Origin: Acidobacteriota bacterium
GTDB lineage: Bacteria; Acidobacteriota; Terriglobia; Terriglobales; Acidobacteriaceae
NCBI GenBank assembly: GCA_023410055.1
Contig: JAEYQK010000084.1
Span: forward strand, 1 to 6,726
Length of the DNA: 6,726 nucleotides
Reading direction: 5' to 3'
The notes under the pieces were generated by a model that saw nothing but the letters and a program-made list of their open reading frames with translations, was not told the DNA's origin and searched no databases. Each line of letters begins with the position of its first letter. Within the stretch, counting starts at the first letter, position 1. The position numbers and the translations under genes are program-made. Positions 4,244-6,726 of the stretch are shown here, in pieces.

Positions 4244-6514
4244 ATGACAATAGTTCGCAAGGTTTGCAGCCACCCTATATGGTGGCTGTTTTGCTTATTG
4301 AGCATAGCGGCATCACCACAGTTGTCGGCGGTGACGCCGCCGAGTGTCACGCAAGTGACAGGCATTGTTTTTCGGGCAGATGGAACGCCTGCCGCGGGAC
4401 AGGTAATCGTCTCATGGCCGCCCTTCACAACTGCCGATAATTCTCCGATCGCGGGCGGAACCAAGAGTGTGACACTCGCCCCCGATGGCACGATCAACAT
4501 CAGTCTGTTCCCGACCGTAGGTGCAACGCCTTCAGGAACGGTCTACACGGTAGTAGTCAAGTCACAAGACGGGACGACCTCAACGGAGCGGTGGAACGTA
4601 CCAGCGTTACCGACGGCTTCGGTCAGCACTATTCGCGTCAACACGGCGGCTTCGATGACGCAATCTGCGAGCCTGAACTTGCAGTCGACGCTGAGCACCA
4701 AGTTGGGACGGCAGGGCGACACACCTGTAACGTTGGGCGGGATTCGATTCGCGAGCGAGTTTCCTGGTAACAACGTCCCAGACAAGATCAGCTCCGCAAT
4801 TTCTGACTGCAAGGGAGCCCGGTGCGTCGTCATCATCCCTTCCAGCATGGATCCCGGAGGTCCGTCTAGGCCGGGAGATAACGTAAGCATCATCGATTTG
4901 CGCGGAAACGAAGCTCATCAGAAAGACATAGCCTTCCTGAGCCGATGGACCAGCCCCGGAGCGTTCGTAAGCGACTTGCGCATCAGTGCCGACGCGTATC
5001 GTGGGGGACGAAACGATTTCAACGGCGTGAGCGGAACAAAGACACAGTATGCGGGGCTCAGGCTCGAGGACAGGTATCGCACCATCGGCGAACGCAAGGA
5101 CATCACTCAAGATATGTGGTGCTTGGGTAAGGGTGACTGCATAGGGTACTTCAATACTGTGCGGGATCTTGGCGGTCGGGACACGGCCGGTGACGAAGGA
5201 GAAGAAGGAATACGTGTCTCAGCCGAGCAAGGAATAGGCAACCTGTTCCCGAGCGGGACGGCGAGCAGCGTCAGTGGGAATAAGGTTACCGCGACGTGGC
5301 AAAACGCTTTCACCCTGGGAGAACATCGGCCGCTGATCAACACTTCTCGGGGCAGTTATTCCTCGGGAACCTTGATGTCCGCTGGGATGACTTCGCCGTG
5401 CACGATCACAGGCTCCGGCACTGGATGGAGTTCCTTAGGAAACGGTTCTCACTCCGACCTTTTCCTTGAGATTGTCCCACTCAGCAACTCGAATGGACTG
5501 AAGTACGTCGTCCCCATCTTGAGCATCACGGACGATACGCACCTTGTTGTCGAGTATGCGCTCGCAGAATACGGGGATTCGTGTTTGGGAACCGCGGTTA
5601 CCTCAGGCGCGGCTTACAACATCTATCACGGCGGTATCGTTACCAGCCTCGACGATCCCATCTCGGGAGGCGATCCTTCGTCTGTCAACTTGGCCGTCAG
5701 CGCATCCATGTTTCAGCCGGGAGACACAATTCAGCAGCCGCTGGGATACAACATCAAGTCGGTAGCCTTCAGCGCATTGGTGAGTCAGCAGATTGGTCCC
5801 GGACAGGGCTACGGCGGAGAGATTCACAACATGGGACCCGTCAAACTTGAGACAGGCCTGCGAATTTTTGGGGACTGGAACTATGGCATACGGCTTGATG
5901 GAAATAACGGCGCGCTTATTAGGAGCAGCGGTACCCAGGGGGCGCTAATAGATGCGTTTGGGGATCGAACTACGCCGCTGACGCACCTGATTGTATTGCA
6001 GAGCAAAGACGGTGCAATGCGGGACTTCATCTATGACCGAACCAACGACAGGTACTACACAACGGGCGGGCTATATTTTGATGGTCCGACGGCACACATT
6101 GCTCAAGGTGCAGCGCCTCAACCCAGCTTCATGTACTGGATGCAGTGGAACGACACCAACGTCGGCGGTCTGATGATCAACGCTCCTGCCAGCGCCAACC
6201 AACCTTTGCTCACTGCCTCTGTTACCGGTGTACCTCGCTTTGTCGTCGATAGCAGTACGGCCGTGTACAACAACGGTGTTGGGCTGAAAGGATACAGCTC
6301 CAACTACAGCGGGCAGACATGGAGCATCAACAGTAGCAATGGTCAGGCTTCGTTCGCCAAGGTCTGCTACAACTCGGCGCAGACTGTTTGCGACTACGCG
6401 GGAGCAGGTGTTCCGACCGGGACATGCGCAACGGGCAGCACCTACCGTCGAACAGACGGAACTGCCGGAGCAACGTTCTACGTTTGTGAAGCTTCCGTTT
6501 GGGCGGCCAAATAG
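4244..6514 (+). CDS. Large exported protein with Ig-like N-terminus and tail-fibre-like C-terminus
   Basis: The product has 756 residues. Residues 1-29 form a clear Sec signal peptide: basic start MTIVRK, hydrophobic core IWWLFCLLSIAA, likely cleavage after LSA. This decides the ATG at 4244 over an in-frame TTG at 4181. Residues about 34-132 form a beta-rich Ig/fibronectin-like module (VTGIVFRADGTPAAGQVIVS, FTTADNSPIAGG, then GATPSGTVYTVVV), a type I recall from many acidobacterial secreted proteins. Residues about 165-220 (GGIRFASEFPGNN... KISSAI... VVIIP...IDLRG) resemble the opening of pectate-lyase-like parallel beta-helices. Residues 380-465 hold a GTGW...DLFLEIVPL...ITDDTHLVVEYAL module. 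The C-terminus (707-756) has Cys at 708, 716, 728 and 748 and the motif GSTYRRTDGTAGATFYVCEA, like fibre or adhesin ends. No catalytic residues are identifiable. Surface adhesion or glycan binding is inferred. Only a weak GAGA ribosome binding site precedes the start. Confidence 0.85.
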   Translation: MTIVRKVCSHPIWWLFCLLSIAASPQLSAVTPPSVTQVTGIVFRADGTPAAGQVIVSWPPFTTADNSPIAGGTKSVTLAPDGTINISLFPTVGATPSGTVYTVVVKSQDGTTSTERWNVPALPTASVSTIRVNTAASMTQSASLNLQSTLSTKLGRQGDTPVTLGGIRFASEFPGNNVPDKISSAISDCKGARCVVIIPSSMDPGGPSRPGDNVSIIDLRGNEAHQKDIAFLSRWTSPGAFVSDLRISADAYRGGRNDFNGVSGTKTQYAGLRLEDRYRTIGERKDITQDMWCLGKGDCIGYFNTVRDLGGRDTAGDEGEEGIRVSAEQGIGNLFPSGTASSVSGNKVTATWQNAFTLGEHRPLINTSRGSYSSGTLMSAGMTSPCTITGSGTGWSSLGNGSHSDLFLEIVPLSNSNGLKYVVPILSITDDTHLVVEYALAEYGDSCLGTAVTSGAAYNIYHGGIVTSLDDPISGGDPSSVNLAVSASMFQPGDTIQQPLGYNIKSVAFSALVSQQIGPGQGYGGEIHNMGPVKLETGLRIFGDWNYGIRLDGNNGALIRSSGTQGALIDAFGDRTTPLTHLIVLQSKDGAMRDFIYDRTNDRYYTTGGLYFDGPTAHIAQGAAPQPSFMYWMQWNDTNVGGLMINAPASANQPLLTASVTGVPRFVVDSSTAVYNNGVGLKGYSSNYSGQTWSINSSNGQASFAKVCYNSAQTVCDYAGAGVPTGTCATGSTYRRTDGTAGATFYVCEASVWAAK
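4267..4296 (+). terminator. Terminator-like hairpin inside the signal-peptide codons
   Basis: CAGCCACC (4267-4274) and GGTGGCTG (4281-4288) are perfect complements around the loop CTATAT, followed at once by TTTTGCTT. This is the form of an intrinsic terminator: an 8-pair, GC-rich stem and a T-rich tract. It lies only 23-52 bases into the coding region of the exported protein, in codons for CSHPIWWLFCLL. It may act as an attenuator or a translation-start structure. The shape is seen; the role is inferred. Confidence 0.45.
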
Positions 6515-6523
6515 ATAAAACTC

Positions 6524-6566
6524 CAGCGGCGAGGAGCAGCGAATTGATCTGCCGCTGTTTCTCGTT
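6524..6566 (+). terminator. Weak terminator-like inverted repeat after the exported protein
   Basis: CAGCGGC (6524-6530) pairs with GCCGCTG (6551-6557), followed by TTTCTCGTT. The 20-base loop is long for an intrinsic terminator. An alternative CAGCG/CGCTG pairing (6537-6541 with 6553-6557) shares the same 3' arm. It starts nine bases after the stop codon, in a convergent intergenic stretch where a terminator is expected. Nothing else is recognisable between here and 6652. Confidence 0.35.
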
Positions 6567-6652
6567 GCTGCAAGAGTCTGGACCCATCGATAGACCCACA
6601 AGAGAGCCAAGCCTCCGCGCCGAGTCAGCCAATTCAGATCGGTTGCTAGTGG

Positions 6653-6726
6653 TCAACGCGGCCCCAATTCCTTCAGCCTTGCAACTGCTTCGGCGAGTTG
6701 ACGTGCCGCAACAGTAATGTCCTGAG
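6653..6726 (-). CDS. C-terminal end of an unidentified minus-strand gene
   Basis: The minus strand is open from the window edge to a TGA at 6653-6655 and encodes 23 residues, with the helical, amphipathic segment VAARQLAEAVARLKELGPR at its end. Heptad-like spacing of Leu/Ala/Val and a Gly-Pro-Arg tail look like a genuine C-terminus, and the frame uses high-GC codons like its neighbours. The gene converges on the exported protein. Too little is visible to name it, and a chance open frame of this length is possible. Confidence 0.35.
   Translation of the reverse strand, partial: QDITVAARQLAEAVARLKELGPR

Noticed and set aside
4102..4440. Plus-strand open frame of 112 codons before and overlapping the exported protein
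   Set aside because: It overlaps about 200 bases of the signal-peptide gene in another frame, and its peptide has Cys/His-rich shadow composition. A real leader peptide limited to 4102-4243 cannot be excluded but lacks support.
1..6726. CRISPR arrays, tRNA or rRNA genes, insertion sequences, attachment sites
   Set aside because: I read through for regularly spaced repeats, cloverleaf arms, transposase motifs and terminal inverted repeats and found none.

Overview
The window reads as ordinary chromosomal DNA of a bacterium with mid-range GC. My best guess is the phylum Acidobacteriota (Terriglobia-like). That rests on recalled family resemblance only: the DUF4126 protein, the variant RibB-RibA fusion, and the secreted protein whose N-terminal domain I associate with acidobacterial genomes. 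No rRNA, tRNA, insertion sequence, CRISPR array or phage gene cluster is visible.

Left part (1-2313): a leftward DUF4126 membrane-protein gene cut by the window edge lies back to back with a rightward two-gene operon. The operon is a PhoU-like DUF47 protein followed, with a one-base overlap, by a PiT-family inorganic phosphate transporter. This is the classic low-affinity phosphate uptake pair. The shared intergenic region (290-490) carries a perfect 9+3+9 inverted repeat, a possible promoter, and a small hairpin just before the DUF47 ribosome binding site.

Middle (2314-4006): after a terminator-like hairpin comes a fused riboflavin-biosynthesis protein. It has a DHBP synthase (RibB) domain and a GTP cyclohydrolase II (RibA) domain whose catalytic motifs are largely lost, so it looks like the RibBX type of fusion. 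It seems to be read from an extended -10 promoter that would give an almost leaderless mRNA. Behind it lies a coding-like frame without a usual start codon, and then a convergent 47-residue single-pass membrane protein gene on the minus strand that is easily missed.

Right part (4007-6726): a 756-residue exported protein has a signal peptide, a fibronectin/Ig-like N-terminal module, a pectate-lyase-like entry segment, and a tail-fibre-like Cys-containing C-terminus. A textbook hairpin plus T-rich tract sits inside its signal-peptide codons, which suggests attenuation or a translational switch. Last comes the 3' end of another minus-strand gene.

Functionally the genes are separate housekeeping units (phosphate uptake, flavin supply) next to an accessory surface or secreted protein. 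I do not see a multi-gene novel system. The points most worth checking are the intragenic terminator-like hairpin, the variant riboflavin enzyme, and the small membrane gene.
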